Origin: Lacinutrix himadriensis
Lineage (GTDB): Bacteria > Bacteroidota > Bacteroidia > Flavobacteriales > Flavobacteriaceae
Length of the DNA stretch: 64,000 bases
Assembly: GCF_001418105.1 (NCBI RefSeq)
Contig: NZ_LIQI01000006.1
Span: forward strand, 62,001 to 126,000
Direction: 5' to 3'
Numbering within the stretch: position 1 is the first letter of the stretch; every line of letters starts with the position of its first letter. Made by a program: the position numbers and the translations under genes. Shown one piece after another: positions 16,480-25,420 of the stretch. Below the pieces are notes generated by a model. That model saw only the letters and a program-made list of their open reading frames with translations. It was not told the origin of the DNA and ran no database searches.

Positions 16480-16526
16480 TGAAAAAGCGGATGCGTTTTT
16501 ACTTAAAACCGTTTTTTAATATAGAT
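16480..16526 (+). pseudogene. Remnant of an integrase-linked gene 3' end
   Basis: Translates as EKADAFLLKTVF before a frameshift (one extra T), then NID in the shifted frame. It closely matches the tail EEADAFLLKTVFNID of the gene at 10573-11259. Only about 47 bp survive, directly after the XRE gene and convergent to the WYL gene, mirroring the intact gene convergent to SRAP. Confidence 0.75.
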
Positions 16527-16538
16527 ACAACGAATAAG

Positions 16539-17450
16539 TTATAAGCCACTGCTATATTTTGAAAGCGCAGTTTTATATATATCTTTTATTTCTTCAATTA
16601 AACTAATAGGTTCTATTACCTTCACTCCTTTTCCATACATTAAAATGCGTTCTATAAGTGACCTATTCGGAATTAAGTCTAATGAAATTTGTAACTCGAC
16701 ATCTGTGTCGATTAGTATTTTTTGAGAATGATGGAAAGGCAATGTTTTTACATATTTCCCTTGTTCTGGAGTAAAAGATAATATTACTCTTTGTATCGTG
16801 TTTTCTGAATACACCATACCAATAACATCACGATACAAATAGTTAATATCTACATCTGTTTTGGGAACAAATGTCTTTTCAGTTAGTTGCACGTTAGAAA
16901 CTCTATCAATTCCAAAATTTCTAAACTCTTTTACGCCTTCCTGCTCACCTACAATATACCAACGATTAGCATACTCCTTTAATAGATACGGTTTTAACAA
17001 CCGTTTTGTAGTGGTATTTTTCTGAAAATTATAATGAACAAAACTGATTTCTCTGTGTTGTTTTATTGCGGATAAAAAAAGCTCTAAGTATTGTATACCT
17101 TGAAGTCCCTCACTATTATCGAATACAATATGCTTCAAAGTTTCTTTTTTACTTTTAAAACTTTCTTTTAATAAATCTGCCGTATTTACCAACTCTAGAA
17201 ATCTAACAAAATTTTCAAAATTCGGACTATTATCGTAATCAATAAAGTAATTGTTTTTAACATTATCATATAAAACCTCAACACCAAATTCATTTCTTAA
17301 ATCATCAAAATCACGTTGAATAGTTCTCTTCGTATGTTCAAAACCATTATCAAATAAAAAATCTTTCACCGCTTGAAAAGAAGTGTCTTGACCGTTTTTT
17401 ATTTTTTCTATTATTAATGAGTAGCGTTTTATCTTTCCTTGTACAGACAT
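16539..17450 (-). CDS. WYL-domain transcriptional regulator
   Basis: A 303-residue protein with an N-terminal winged HTH (SLIIEKIKNGQDTSFQAVKDFL...RTIQRDFDDLRNEFGVEVLYD) and a central WYL domain (HREISFVHYNF...RLLKPYLLKEYANRWYIVGEQ), followed by a WCX-like C-terminal part. WYL proteins sense nucleic acids or nucleotides and often sit in defence islands (for example BrxR and CapW), where they repress toxic cargo until infection or DNA damage. The gene lies 11 bp after the 17461-18069 gene and may be co-transcribed with it; whether it acts on the restriction operon is not shown by the sequence. Confidence 0.9.
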   Translation of the reverse strand: MSVQGKIKRYSLIIEKIKNGQDTSFQAVKDFLFDNGFEHTKRTIQRDFDDLRNEFGVEVLYDNVKNNYFIDYDNSPNFENFVRFLELVNTADLLKESFKSKKETLKHIVFDNSEGLQGIQYLELFLSAIKQHREISFVHYNFQKNTTTKRLLKPYLLKEYANRWYIVGEQEGVKEFRNFGIDRVSNVQLTEKTFVPKTDVDINYLYRDVIGMVYSENTIQRVILSFTPEQGKYVKTLPFHHSQKILIDTDVELQISLDLIPNRSLIERILMYGKGVKVIEPISLIEEIKDIYKTALSKYSSGL

Positions 17451-17460
17451 TGTTTAGTAT

Positions 17461-18069
17461 TTAAGAAATTAACTCTAAGCCAGCATAATCATTAACTAGT
17501 TCATTCCAATTTACAGGAGTTTTTATAAAAGTTTCTGTAACTCCACCAACAGTGGTAAAATCAACATTCATTTCATAACCTGATGTAGAATAATTGTTTT
17601 CAGTATACATTTTATGTTCTAATATTAAACCCTGTAAATCTTCTAAAAGATCATAATCTAAACGATCTACATAATCAAGATATCTTATACCATGAATAGC
17701 TGTTTTTAGACCATCTACAACCAAATAAATCTCTATACGGTTATACATATCGATACTGTTTATTTTATATTTTTTATCTGGATATTTACTTAGATATTCT
17801 ATACCATTTCCTGAGTCTAAATATTGCTGTAAATCTATTCGCGCTTGTTTGTCTGTGGTTTGAAAAATTCCCAAACCATTATACAATACATCTAAAATAC
17901 TATGATAATGCTCAAAAACTGCTTTTCTAGCTTCTATTGGAGACTCATCATAAAACTCTTTTACGGTTTCTACTAAATCATTCTTATCTGGAGTTTCATG
18001 ATGAGATGCATCGTGAATATTGGGTACTGCTCTTCTCCAATATTTTGTTTCTATTAGGTAGTGGATCAA
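17461..18069 (-). CDS. Hypothetical protein upstream of the WYL gene
   Basis: 202 residues with no family that I recognise; mainly helical and acidic (SPIEARKAVFEHYHSILDVLYNG, DRLDYDLLEDLQGLILEHKM), soluble, without signal peptide. No ATG occurs at the 5' end; the assigned start is a TTG at 18069, and the frame stays open to a stop at 18135-18133. The true start may therefore be missing, and the protein may be truncated. It is followed after 11 bp by the WYL regulator. Confidence 0.45.
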   Translation of the reverse strand: MIHYLIETKYWRRAVPNIHDASHHETPDKNDLVETVKEFYDESPIEARKAVFEHYHSILDVLYNGLGIFQTTDKQARIDLQQYLDSGNGIEYLSKYPDKKYKINSIDMYNRIEIYLVVDGLKTAIHGIRYLDYVDRLDYDLLEDLQGLILEHKMYTENNYSTSGYEMNVDFTTVGGVTETFIKTPVNWNELVNDYAGLELIS

Positions 18070-18097
18070 TAAAAAGTATTTGTTAGTTTTAGATTTT

Positions 18098-18655
18098 TTA
18101 GATGTTAATACATTTTTGTTTACTACTATTATTTATATAAAACTCTAATGAAGATATAGATAAATTTGCATTATTATTTTCTTTTGGAATGATTTCAAGT
18201 TCTATTGAATCAAATATTGTTTTATAGGCATTGAGTATTTTATTTTTTTCTATACTCGTATCCAATTTTTCAATAACCATATCTTTAAATCCTCCAGCTT
18301 TTATTTCGCTTAGGTTTAATTTTTCACTCGTAATGCTTTTATAAAATTCATTTAAAACGGTATACTCGGTTGCTTTATTTAAATATAAAGTAAACAAAAC
18401 AGTATGTATTGAAGGAGAGTGATCTATTGTTAAATCACTGAATAAAAAATTATTATTTATTACTCTACCAAAACTACCATCCATCTTTTTATAAAAAAGA
18501 GGTATCTCGTTCTTATTATTATCATAAATATTAATTGAGCCATCTTTACTGTTTCGTATCTCACTAATATCTGTTATCGTTAAAAAACCTCCATTTTTAT
18601 CTATATAAAATTTAATTTTTTCAATACTAGATTCAATACCTTCTGGATGCTCCAA
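18098..18655 (-). CDS. Hypothetical protein, probably 5'-truncated
   Basis: 185 residues from a TTG start; not recognised. The frame continues upstream without ATG to a stop near 18742-18740, and that extension also looks like coding sequence (RRVFNFDDDQILVLPVLEHP). So the gene has probably lost its beginning. The visible part is mixed alpha/beta with Asn/Lys-rich segments and no membrane span. Together with the following stretch it forms a decayed patch of the island. Confidence 0.4.
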   Translation of the reverse strand: MEHPEGIESSIEKIKFYIDKNGGFLTITDISEIRNSKDGSINIYDNNKNEIPLFYKKMDGSFGRVINNNFLFSDLTIDHSPSIHTVLFTLYLNKATEYTVLNEFYKSITSEKLNLSEIKAGGFKDMVIEKLDTSIEKNKILNAYKTIFDSIELEIIPKENNNANLSISSLEFYINNSSKQKCINI

Positions 18656-18909
18656 AACTGGTAATACTAGTATTTGATCATCATCAAAATTAAAAACTCT
18701 CCTTTGAGAACTTAATCTTGATTTTAATGTTTTTATAATTTATTTTCTTGTTATTTTTCTCATAATTGATGTTTTACCTCATGCTTTGCTCACATAAGTA
18801 TAATGATTCCTAAATCTCTTCTATTGATACTATTGTACTCATCGGTTTTTGATTATTATTATTTATAGACCATATTCCACATATAAAACTATCTTTTTTA
18901 CACCAATTT
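18656..18909 (-). other. Decayed coding remnants, no intact gene
   Basis: No intact gene. Read on the minus strand, one frame gives WCKKDSFICGIWSINNNN and continues to a TAG, and another gives the N-terminal extension of the 18098 gene. These fragments lie between two small genes and look like the residue of one or two frameshifted genes. Confidence 0.4.
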
Positions 18910-19194
18910 TTAAAGCCACTCCATAACCGTTTTATGTAACAAGTACTGGTTATATTGTTTAGACACTTTTTTAAATGATAGTCTTTCTTCTTTATTTTTA
19001 TTTACAAAATGATAAGCTCTCATAGTTAGATCAAACTCCCTACTTGTCTTCAGTTTTAAAATATTAATGTTTACTGTTTTCAAACAATTAGCTACAAACT
19101 GTTTGAGTGCGCCTGTGGTAGATTGTACTTCATTAGAAGCCATATTCTCATATACTTCTAAATAATCTTTAAATTCATTTAACACGTTATCCAT
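18910..19194 (-). CDS. Small hypothetical protein
   Basis: 94 residues from the ATG at 19194; a TTG eight codons upstream is an alternative. All-helical and soluble, with DNVLNEFKDYLEVYENMASN at the start, not recognised. An out-of-frame coding-like stretch continues past its stop (18656-18909), so it may be the front part of a longer broken gene. Upstream lies a palindrome with TACGAC half-sites that may control it and the divergent small reading frame at 19308. Confidence 0.45.
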   Translation of the reverse strand: MDNVLNEFKDYLEVYENMASNEVQSTTGALKQFVANCLKTVNINILKLKTSREFDLTMRAYHFVNKNKEERLSFKKVSKQYNQYLLHKTVMEWL

Positions 19195-19233
19195 TGTTTT
19201 ATTTTTTAATGAATGCAAATGTTATGCGATAAC

Positions 19234-19283
19234 TACGACAAAACATGTCGTAACTACAAAAAAACTTTTAATCAGTTACGACT
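19234..19283. promoter_or_regulatory. Operator-like repeats with TACGAC half-sites
   Basis: TACGACA (19234-19240) and TGTCGTA (19246-19252) form a perfect 7-bp inverted repeat with a 5-bp centre; a third half-site TACGACT lies at 19277-19283. The cluster is in the divergent gap between the 18910 gene and the small plus-strand frame, a typical location for a dimeric regulator site. Confidence 0.5.
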
Positions 19284-19307
19284 AAACCTGTATTTTGAGA
19301 TCTATAA

Positions 19308-19430
19308 ATGTTTTTTGAATCTATAGATGTAAGTAATCTCTTCCTTTTACAATTAAAAAAAATAAAGGCGCTTGAAAAGCTTAATATTAATACTACAATT
19401 TATCGCTATCTTCAGTTTTTGAGTAAGTAA
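19308..19430 (+). CDS. Candidate 40-residue small protein
   Basis: A short plus-strand frame, ATG at 19308 and TAA at 19428, encoding a mostly helical peptide beginning MFFESIDVSNLFLLQ and ending RYLQFLSK. It is opposite in strand to all neighbours and is preceded by GTATTTTG, one base short of a canonical -7 box, and by the TACGAC repeats. It could be a small regulator or antitoxin-like protein, or chance; there is no homology I can name. Confidence 0.3.
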   Translation: MFFESIDVSNLFLLQLKKIKALEKLNINTTIYRYLQFLSK

Positions 19431-19526
19431 AGGATAACTCTATTATATTTATATTGTCTTTTACTTTACTAATCATGTTTAGAATCCCTATTATTTGGAA
19501 TATTCCCTTTCTTATTGCCTTAAAAT

Positions 19527-20849
19527 TTAACTGCTTTTTGGAATCCTACTTAAAATCTCAGGTAATTTAATTCCGTAACGATAAAAATTCACATAGTGCT
19601 TATAAGCGTCTAAATGTAAATTATCTTTTTTTATATTTTTATTTTGGTTTTGATGAGAATAAATAATTAAGCAATCAAGAACCTTATTAGAATCTTCTTC
19701 TCCCAGTAATTTATACATTTTTTCCATCCTAGCATATCCACTTACTTGTCTAGCATCTCTCATTTGTATTTCTTGGTCTTCATAATATGGTTTGTATTTT
19801 GCATCTACAACAAATTTACATGTATTATCTTCACTTTTTATAATATAATCTGGCTCTTGTCTATTCACTTTTTGGTGATAAACAACTTCACCTTTACCCC
19901 TAAACTCTTCTCGCAATTTTTTAAAAACATATAGCTCAAATAACTTTGGCATATCGATCCAAAATGGTGGTGTTTTAATTTTATTTGCTTTAGTATTGGA
20001 AATGTTATACCCGTACTTTTTAAGAATTAATTTAGCTAATTTTAAAGCTTGTGTATATTCTTTAAACATGGGGTTTGGTTTACTACTTTTTAACACTCTG
20101 ATATCAACCTCTTCTTCTATATTTTCAAATACTGGAGAGATATAATTAAAAACTTCATTTAAATTTATTTTGGAATTAGTTTTAATTTTATCTAAAGCTG
20201 AACGCGTGAAGAGTAAAGCTTTTTTTAAAATTTTATTTTCTATTGAATTATACCCAAACTCTTCATATTGGCAAACAGTATAAAGCATTTTTTGTTTGCT
20301 ATGATTTAATTTTAATGTACCATTTACTAGTATTTTCCCCTTTACTTTAGCATTTAAATTTCTCGTAACTTTGTAATACGACTTTTTTAATCCTTTGTTT
20401 ACAATTTTTTTTAAAATCTGCAAATACTCTAATAATAACAAAGGTGTTAATTGATCCTGGTATTGCTCTATTTCTAACAAAGGCGCATCAAAATCTATTG
20501 TATACAATGCTTCTAAATGTTCAAAATTTTTCGGCTCTTCTAGTGCTTCAAAAAGCATAAACAAATAATCTATTTCTATATCTTCGTTGTTTACTTTTGG
20601 CTGGACGTAAATCGGAACATTAGTTTCACCTATCCAATCAACACCTATATAATAGCCAGTTTCAAATTGACATTTCCCATCTTCAGATTGACTTAATTTA
20701 TAGCAAAATGTATCTGTTTTATCACTAAATAATTTCTCTATGGTTCCGTTAACAAATATTTGATTACTAATAGATTCATTTCTATTAGATAATAGATAAC
20801 GATCTTTAGCTTTAAACTTGTTACCAAAATGTTCTCTAAGAATAATCAT
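19527..20849 (-). CDS. mcrC: McrC-family nuclease subunit of a type IV restriction system
   Basis: 440 residues of the McrBC 5-methylcytosine restriction family. The N-terminal part (ILREHFGNKF...GYYIGVDWIGETNVPIYVQPKV) is the McrB-contacting region. The C-terminal PD-(D/E)XK nuclease core shows QEPDYIIKSEDN...FVVDAKYKPYY with Asp and DAKYK catalytic residues around 345-365. With McrB it cleaves DNA carrying modified cytosines. It starts one base after the McrB stop and is the last gene of the seven-gene operon; no terminator is obvious after it. Confidence 0.9.
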   Translation of the reverse strand: MIILREHFGNKFKAKDRYLLSNRNESISNQIFVNGTIEKLFSDKTDTFCYKLSQSEDGKCQFETGYYIGVDWIGETNVPIYVQPKVNNEDIEIDYLFMLFEALEEPKNFEHLEALYTIDFDAPLLEIEQYQDQLTPLLLLEYLQILKKIVNKGLKKSYYKVTRNLNAKVKGKILVNGTLKLNHSKQKMLYTVCQYEEFGYNSIENKILKKALLFTRSALDKIKTNSKINLNEVFNYISPVFENIEEEVDIRVLKSSKPNPMFKEYTQALKLAKLILKKYGYNISNTKANKIKTPPFWIDMPKLFELYVFKKLREEFRGKGEVVYHQKVNRQEPDYIIKSEDNTCKFVVDAKYKPYYEDQEIQMRDARQVSGYARMEKMYKLLGEEDSNKVLDCLIIYSHQNQNKNIKKDNLHLDAYKHYVNFYRYGIKLPEILSRIPKSS

Positions 20850-22445
20850 TTACAAAGCATTTATTTTCTCAAGAATTTTTTCATCTCCACTATCTTTTAA
20901 GATTCCGTCTGTAACATATTCTCTTAAAATAGGTTTTATCTCATATTTTAATCGTAAATTAAAAGTGTCTTTTTCATGAATAAAATAGCTGTGCCCCAAC
21001 CAAACGTCTTCTACTTTAAACTCATCTGACAAAAAAACTGAAGACTCAAATATTGTTTCATCATTTACAGATGCTACATCATTTTTAATAAAGAATTTGG
21101 AAACGGCTATAAACTTATCCTTTGCAAATTCTAATGTTGGATCTTTAACTTCTTTATCTTTATTTAACTCTTCATTTGTTAGTACTTTTGGTAAGACATC
21201 TACAAAAGCAAAACGTCTTCTAATAGCATAATCAATATATCCAACACTTCTATCCGCAGTATTCATTGTACCTATTATGAAAAGGTTTTTAGGCAGTTCT
21301 ATCCTAGAATCATCATCTATGACATATAAACTACTAACCTCTCTACCACGATACTCTAAAGCATATATTAATTCACCTAAAACGGAAGACAAATTAGCTC
21401 TATTGATTTCATCAATTACCAGTACATAATTTTGATGTGGATTTTTAATGGCACTCTTAGAGATTTTAATTAAAATCTTATCTTCAGTATTATAAGCTAT
21501 ATTATTATTATCATCAGATTTAGCGATTATTCCTCTAACAAAATCTTCGTAAGTGTATGAAGAATGAAACTGAACAAATTCGATGAAATCCGTTTCATCT
21601 TCCTCTTCAAACTCCGACATAACGATCGATTGATTAGATTTAATTTTTTCTTTTAGATTTTTAGCTAGGGCATCCTCATATGATTTGTACCCACCTGTTC
21701 TACCAACGACGTTAAATAGTTCCTCATTGTAGGATTTTATAATTTTATCGTATGATGGATTCCATACTTTACTATTTTCACTTTTTACTTTTACAGTCTT
21801 ATGATCTAAAGCAATTATTTCAAATTCTTTATTACTCTTTCCCGTTAGCTTATCTCCCACTTTAAAAACAGATCTTATAAAAGCTGATGTAATGCGAACA
21901 TCTTTATTTGGTAGCATAGAATCTTCTACTTCAATAATAGCTTGATTGTTTTTCGTTAATTCCTTTGCAATTTTTTCTGCTAATCTTGTTTTACCAGTCC
22001 CCGGAGGACCTTGTAAAATTATTTGTTTTTTATGTTTTAACAACTTAGTTATTTCCATTTTCTCTTTTTTCTGACGTTGAATTTTTACAAATTTTTTAAT
22101 ATCATCATCTCTTAAGGGTTCTATAATTTTCCTGTAAGATAAACCATCAAAATCTAGTGGGAATTTTTCACTAGACAACCAATCAATTTTAAATTTGTGT
22201 GTGTCAAGCCTTTTAGTAATAACACCAATTGATTTTACTCTAGTAAATGTAATACTGTGGTTTTCACCTTTTGTAGCACTAGATTTCATAACTAATACAT
22301 CACCTAGATTTATTTTTTCTAAATAAGATTGATTAACAAGATCTCCATTTTCATATTTTCCATCAAACCAGTTTTTATTATCGATAAACTCTTGCGTTTT
22401 ATCATCTGTTCCTCCAAAGCTAGATCCAACTGCCCAATAATTCAT
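20850..22445 (-). CDS. mcrB: McrB-family AAA+ GTPase with N-terminal EVE-like domain
   Basis: The motor and reader subunit of McrBC. Residues 1-~110 (MNYWAVGSSFGGTDD...W) look like an EVE/PUA-like domain that flips out modified cytosine. Walker A GPPGTGKT at 146-153, Walker B YVLVIDEINRANLSSVLGEL, and the McrB signature GTMNTADRSVGYIDYAIRRR follow. McrB hydrolyses GTP, translocates DNA and triggers McrC cleavage. At 531 residues it is of normal size. It begins 18 bp after the HNH gene stop and abuts mcrC. Placement behind a type I system and an AAA-HNH pair in one operon is the unusual feature. Confidence 0.9.
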   Translation of the reverse strand: MNYWAVGSSFGGTDDKTQEFIDNKNWFDGKYENGDLVNQSYLEKINLGDVLVMKSSATKGENHSITFTRVKSIGVITKRLDTHKFKIDWLSSEKFPLDFDGLSYRKIIEPLRDDDIKKFVKIQRQKKEKMEITKLLKHKKQIILQGPPGTGKTRLAEKIAKELTKNNQAIIEVEDSMLPNKDVRITSAFIRSVFKVGDKLTGKSNKEFEIIALDHKTVKVKSENSKVWNPSYDKIIKSYNEELFNVVGRTGGYKSYEDALAKNLKEKIKSNQSIVMSEFEEEDETDFIEFVQFHSSYTYEDFVRGIIAKSDDNNNIAYNTEDKILIKISKSAIKNPHQNYVLVIDEINRANLSSVLGELIYALEYRGREVSSLYVIDDDSRIELPKNLFIIGTMNTADRSVGYIDYAIRRRFAFVDVLPKVLTNEELNKDKEVKDPTLEFAKDKFIAVSKFFIKNDVASVNDETIFESSVFLSDEFKVEDVWLGHSYFIHEKDTFNLRLKYEIKPILREYVTDGILKDSGDEKILEKINAL

Positions 22446-22463
22446 ATTTTGTTTTTAATTAAA

Positions 22464-23582
22464 TTAATCCAATTTTTTAAATAATCCTTTCTCATGACAT
22501 GTTTCTAAGAACACACTTTTTATAAAACCTGTTCCTGAAATTAGATTCTTCTTTGCATCTTTTAATATTACCTGATAATATTGTTCAGCACCTTCAATAT
22601 CTGATAAAGCTTCGGCATTCTCATATTCAGAAATTATTGAATTATACCAATCAATTCCCGCACTTGGACTGCACAATAAAGCTTTATAGCGTTCGTCTAA
22701 ACCAAAAATACGTTTCCAAGATTCTACCTGTTCTTCATTACCTTCAGATTCAATCTCTAAAACTATTTCGTCCGTTTTAAGCTTATCTATTCTAGTCGTA
22801 TTTAACTCTATTCTAAAACTTATTTCTGGCTTGGTATCAGAATATGGATAGAAAGATAAATTTCTACTTAACTCCCTTTCTATTGGGTTAATATTATTTT
22901 CATCATTATTATAGATTGGTTTTTTGGTTAGCTTATATGTAGAGTTGCACTCATGACACATTGGAGCTAAATTTTTAAAGTTGACTGTGTTAAATGGATA
23001 TATTCCTTTTGGTATAAAGTGATCGTAAGCTTCTCTAGTAGAATAATTATTTCCCTTAATATGATTAATACCACAGAAAGGACAAATCTCTTTACTATTA
23101 ACTTTCATAAACTCAGTATCAAAATCAGGTAGTAACTTTTCATTTAAAAAACCAAATGCCTTTAAATTAAATGGAGATGTACTTCCGTATACTCTAGAGT
23201 AAAAACTTTTTAAAGCTTTGGCTAGATCTGGATAACTAGAGTGTATATCTTGGTAAGTAATTGGTATCAAATCTTTATTACAGCATAATCCTTCAATATC
23301 GTTATTTGCTTTGTAGCTTTCCGCTAAATCCATTTTGAATTTATCATCATCAATCTTTGCGAATTCTTCGTGAATTAATGCTATTCTACCATTAAAAAAA
23401 TTTCCCCATTCAGTTTCTTGTAGTTCTAAAATAATGTAGATGTCATAAAATTCTTTGTTCGGTTCAAGCAAACTAGAATTAAAATCACCTTCTGCCTTTA
23501 TCCAAATTTCAAAAAACAAAAAATCTAAATAACCTTGCAGTTTATTAATATCGTGTTCTATAGGTATATAATTAAAATGCAT
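22464..23582 (-). CDS. HNH endonuclease partner of the AAA ATPase
   Basis: 372 residues. The core is a zinc-stabilised HNH (His-Me finger) nuclease: CPFCG (167-171), YDHFIPK (186-192, with catalytic His188), YPFNTVNFKNLAPMCHECN (second Cys pair 209-212). The N-terminal 160 residues are helical and likely contact the ATPase. The start shares one base with the stop of the AAA gene, so the two are translationally coupled. An ATPase-HNH pair of this kind resembles PtuA-PtuB of Septu and the HNH pairs of some retrons; here it lies inside a type I/type IV restriction operon. Confidence 0.82.
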   Translation of the reverse strand: MHFNYIPIEHDINKLQGYLDFLFFEIWIKAEGDFNSSLLEPNKEFYDIYIILELQETEWGNFFNGRIALIHEEFAKIDDDKFKMDLAESYKANNDIEGLCCNKDLIPITYQDIHSSYPDLAKALKSFYSRVYGSTSPFNLKAFGFLNEKLLPDFDTEFMKVNSKEICPFCGINHIKGNNYSTREAYDHFIPKGIYPFNTVNFKNLAPMCHECNSTYKLTKKPIYNNDENNINPIERELSRNLSFYPYSDTKPEISFRIELNTTRIDKLKTDEIVLEIESEGNEEQVESWKRIFGLDERYKALLCSPSAGIDWYNSIISEYENAEALSDIEGAEQYYQVILKDAKKNLISGTGFIKSVFLETCHEKGLFKKLD

Positions 23583-25420
23583 TATTTAGAACCTTCAATT
23601 TTATTAATAATTTCGTTTACAAGTAAAATACGTTCTACAGATTCACCAAGTTCCTTGTTTATTCTGATTATTAAATCCTCCATTTGCTTTGAGTCTTCTA
23701 ATAGTTCAAATTCTTTTCTAAAGACTTCAAGACTCTGTTGTGCATACTCTCCAATTGTATTTGGCATTTCGAAAATGCGAATACCAATTTTATTTATTGA
23801 AGAACCAAAGGTTTGAAATTCAGGATGTTTAACATCTTCTACTTTACCTGTTTTTGGATTCTTTTTAAATATATGCACGTAATCACTTTTACTATCTGAT
23901 ATTAAAAAGGGCGAATGTGTGGTAATCAACATTTCTCGCATAGTTTCATCACTATCTCCTTCCTCTTTTGAAAAGCAATTTCTAATACTAGAAATAAATT
24001 TCGCTTTCCAATCTGGATTAAAATGTGTTTCTGGCTCGTCAAATAAAAAGAGCGTTCTGGTGTCTTTAAATAGCAAGCACAACCCTAAAGTGTGCAAGAA
24101 CTGATGTTCTCCATCTGACAAAGCTTTGGTGTAAATAGCTTTATTTAAATGCTCTTTTTGAATGTAAAAATCTTTAAATCTTAGTATTCTATCTTCTTCT
24201 ACTGGAACTTGATGAATATCTTGATTGATAAAGATGTTTTCGGAATTATAAGCACGCTGCTTTTTCTTTTTACTTACTTCATTATTATCCAAAACCAATA
24301 ATAATTGAAATAATTCAAACAGCTTTAATGGCTCTTTTTCAAAATGAAACTGAAAGGCCTGCTTGGTAGCGTCATTTACGTGATAATCTAAAATTAAATA
24401 GCCATTAGAGTCAAACATTTCTTCTTCGTCATCATCTTCTCGATACACATCGTAATTCTGATATTCATAATAAGAAGTAGCACAACATTTCAGTTTTTCA
24501 AGATACGAGCGTATAAAAACACTTTTAGTGTCAGTCTTTAAGTCTACATTTTGTAAAAGCTTAACTTTTCTAGATGTTCTTTTATCAACGGTTCCTTTTT
24601 GATCTTCATATGGAATTGGAACATCTAAAGCTTTATCTGTTCTAACTATTAATCTAAAAGACTTTACATCTTTTAATTTCACATACTCTTTAAATGGTTT
24701 TAAAATAGTGCTTTCAGCTTTTTCAATTATTGATTCTTCATCAACAATAACATCATACATTAGTAAATTAGTTAGTAAGATGGCTTGACTAAAAGTCTCA
24801 TCTAAATACACTAAAGAGTTTTGTGGTTTAGGATCTACAAATTCCCCATTTAACAAATCGTTTAAATAAGCATCATACTGTAAGAATCTACTTTTAAAAA
24901 ATGGTAAACTTAAGGTTTCATTATTTCCAGAAGCATAGCCAACTACATATTCTGGTAATATTGTTTTTATTTCTTTTTGAGTTAAATCTGTACTATGTTT
25001 AAATTTTTCTTTGTTTAACCACGTTATTTTTGGTCTATCATTTTGTGTTTTTACTATTTTAATCTGTGCCTTTTCTGTAAGGTTTTCATTAGGAAATATT
25101 TCTTTATCTAAAAAAGTAAAATACTCTAACTCATAAGCATTTATTCTAGACTTTTTAGGATCAAAACCTTTTGGATTCTCAGTACTTTTATCAAAGTAAT
25201 CTGGTTTATTGCTTAAATAAATACAATCTAAATGAAAAAATATTTCTGCAAGTGCTTCCAAAATATTAGACTTCCCACTTCCGTTTGTACCTGCTAATAC
25301 ATATGGATTAAATGAAGTTGCATCTTGATAATGAAAGTCTCTTAAGAAATACATCTCAAAACCTTTTTTTAACGAGCGAAAGCCATTTGGCTGATTTATT
25401 TTAAGCCTTAAAAGCTTCAT
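23582..25420 (-). CDS. Restriction-associated AAA family ATPase (Septu PtuA-like)
   Basis: 612 residues with the ABC/SMC-type split: Walker A GTNGSGKS at 44-51 after an N-terminal strand pair; a long middle part with an acidic insert (REDDDEEEMFD, ~327-337); the signature ALSDGEHQ at 433-440; Walker B LFLFDEPETH at 457-466; then a D-loop and a conserved switch His in LITTHSPFL. No TOPRIM domain is seen, so it is not an OLD nuclease and probably acts as DNA sensor or loader for the HNH protein. Its start lies 20 bp inside the hsdS 3' end. It resembles the ATPases annotated as restriction-system-associated in Bacteroidetes. Confidence 0.83.
   Translation of the reverse strand: MKLLRLKINQPNGFRSLKKGFEMYFLRDFHYQDATSFNPYVLAGTNGSGKSNILEALAEIFFHLDCIYLSNKPDYFDKSTENPKGFDPKKSRINAYELEYFTFLDKEIFPNENLTEKAQIKIVKTQNDRPKITWLNKEKFKHSTDLTQKEIKTILPEYVVGYASGNNETLSLPFFKSRFLQYDAYLNDLLNGEFVDPKPQNSLVYLDETFSQAILLTNLLMYDVIVDEESIIEKAESTILKPFKEYVKLKDVKSFRLIVRTDKALDVPIPYEDQKGTVDKRTSRKVKLLQNVDLKTDTKSVFIRSYLEKLKCCATSYYEYQNYDVYREDDDEEEMFDSNGYLILDYHVNDATKQAFQFHFEKEPLKLFELFQLLLVLDNNEVSKKKKQRAYNSENIFINQDIHQVPVEEDRILRFKDFYIQKEHLNKAIYTKALSDGEHQFLHTLGLCLLFKDTRTLFLFDEPETHFNPDWKAKFISSIRNCFSKEEGDSDETMREMLITTHSPFLISDSKSDYVHIFKKNPKTGKVEDVKHPEFQTFGSSINKIGIRIFEMPNTIGEYAQQSLEVFRKEFELLEDSKQMEDLIIRINKELGESVERILLVNEIINKIEGSK

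Noticed and set aside
22464-25420. Independent Septu system
   Set aside because: The AAA-HNH pair fits Septu in outline, but it overlaps hsdS upstream and is followed by mcrB after 18 bp, so it is reported as part of the composite operon rather than as a stand-alone system.
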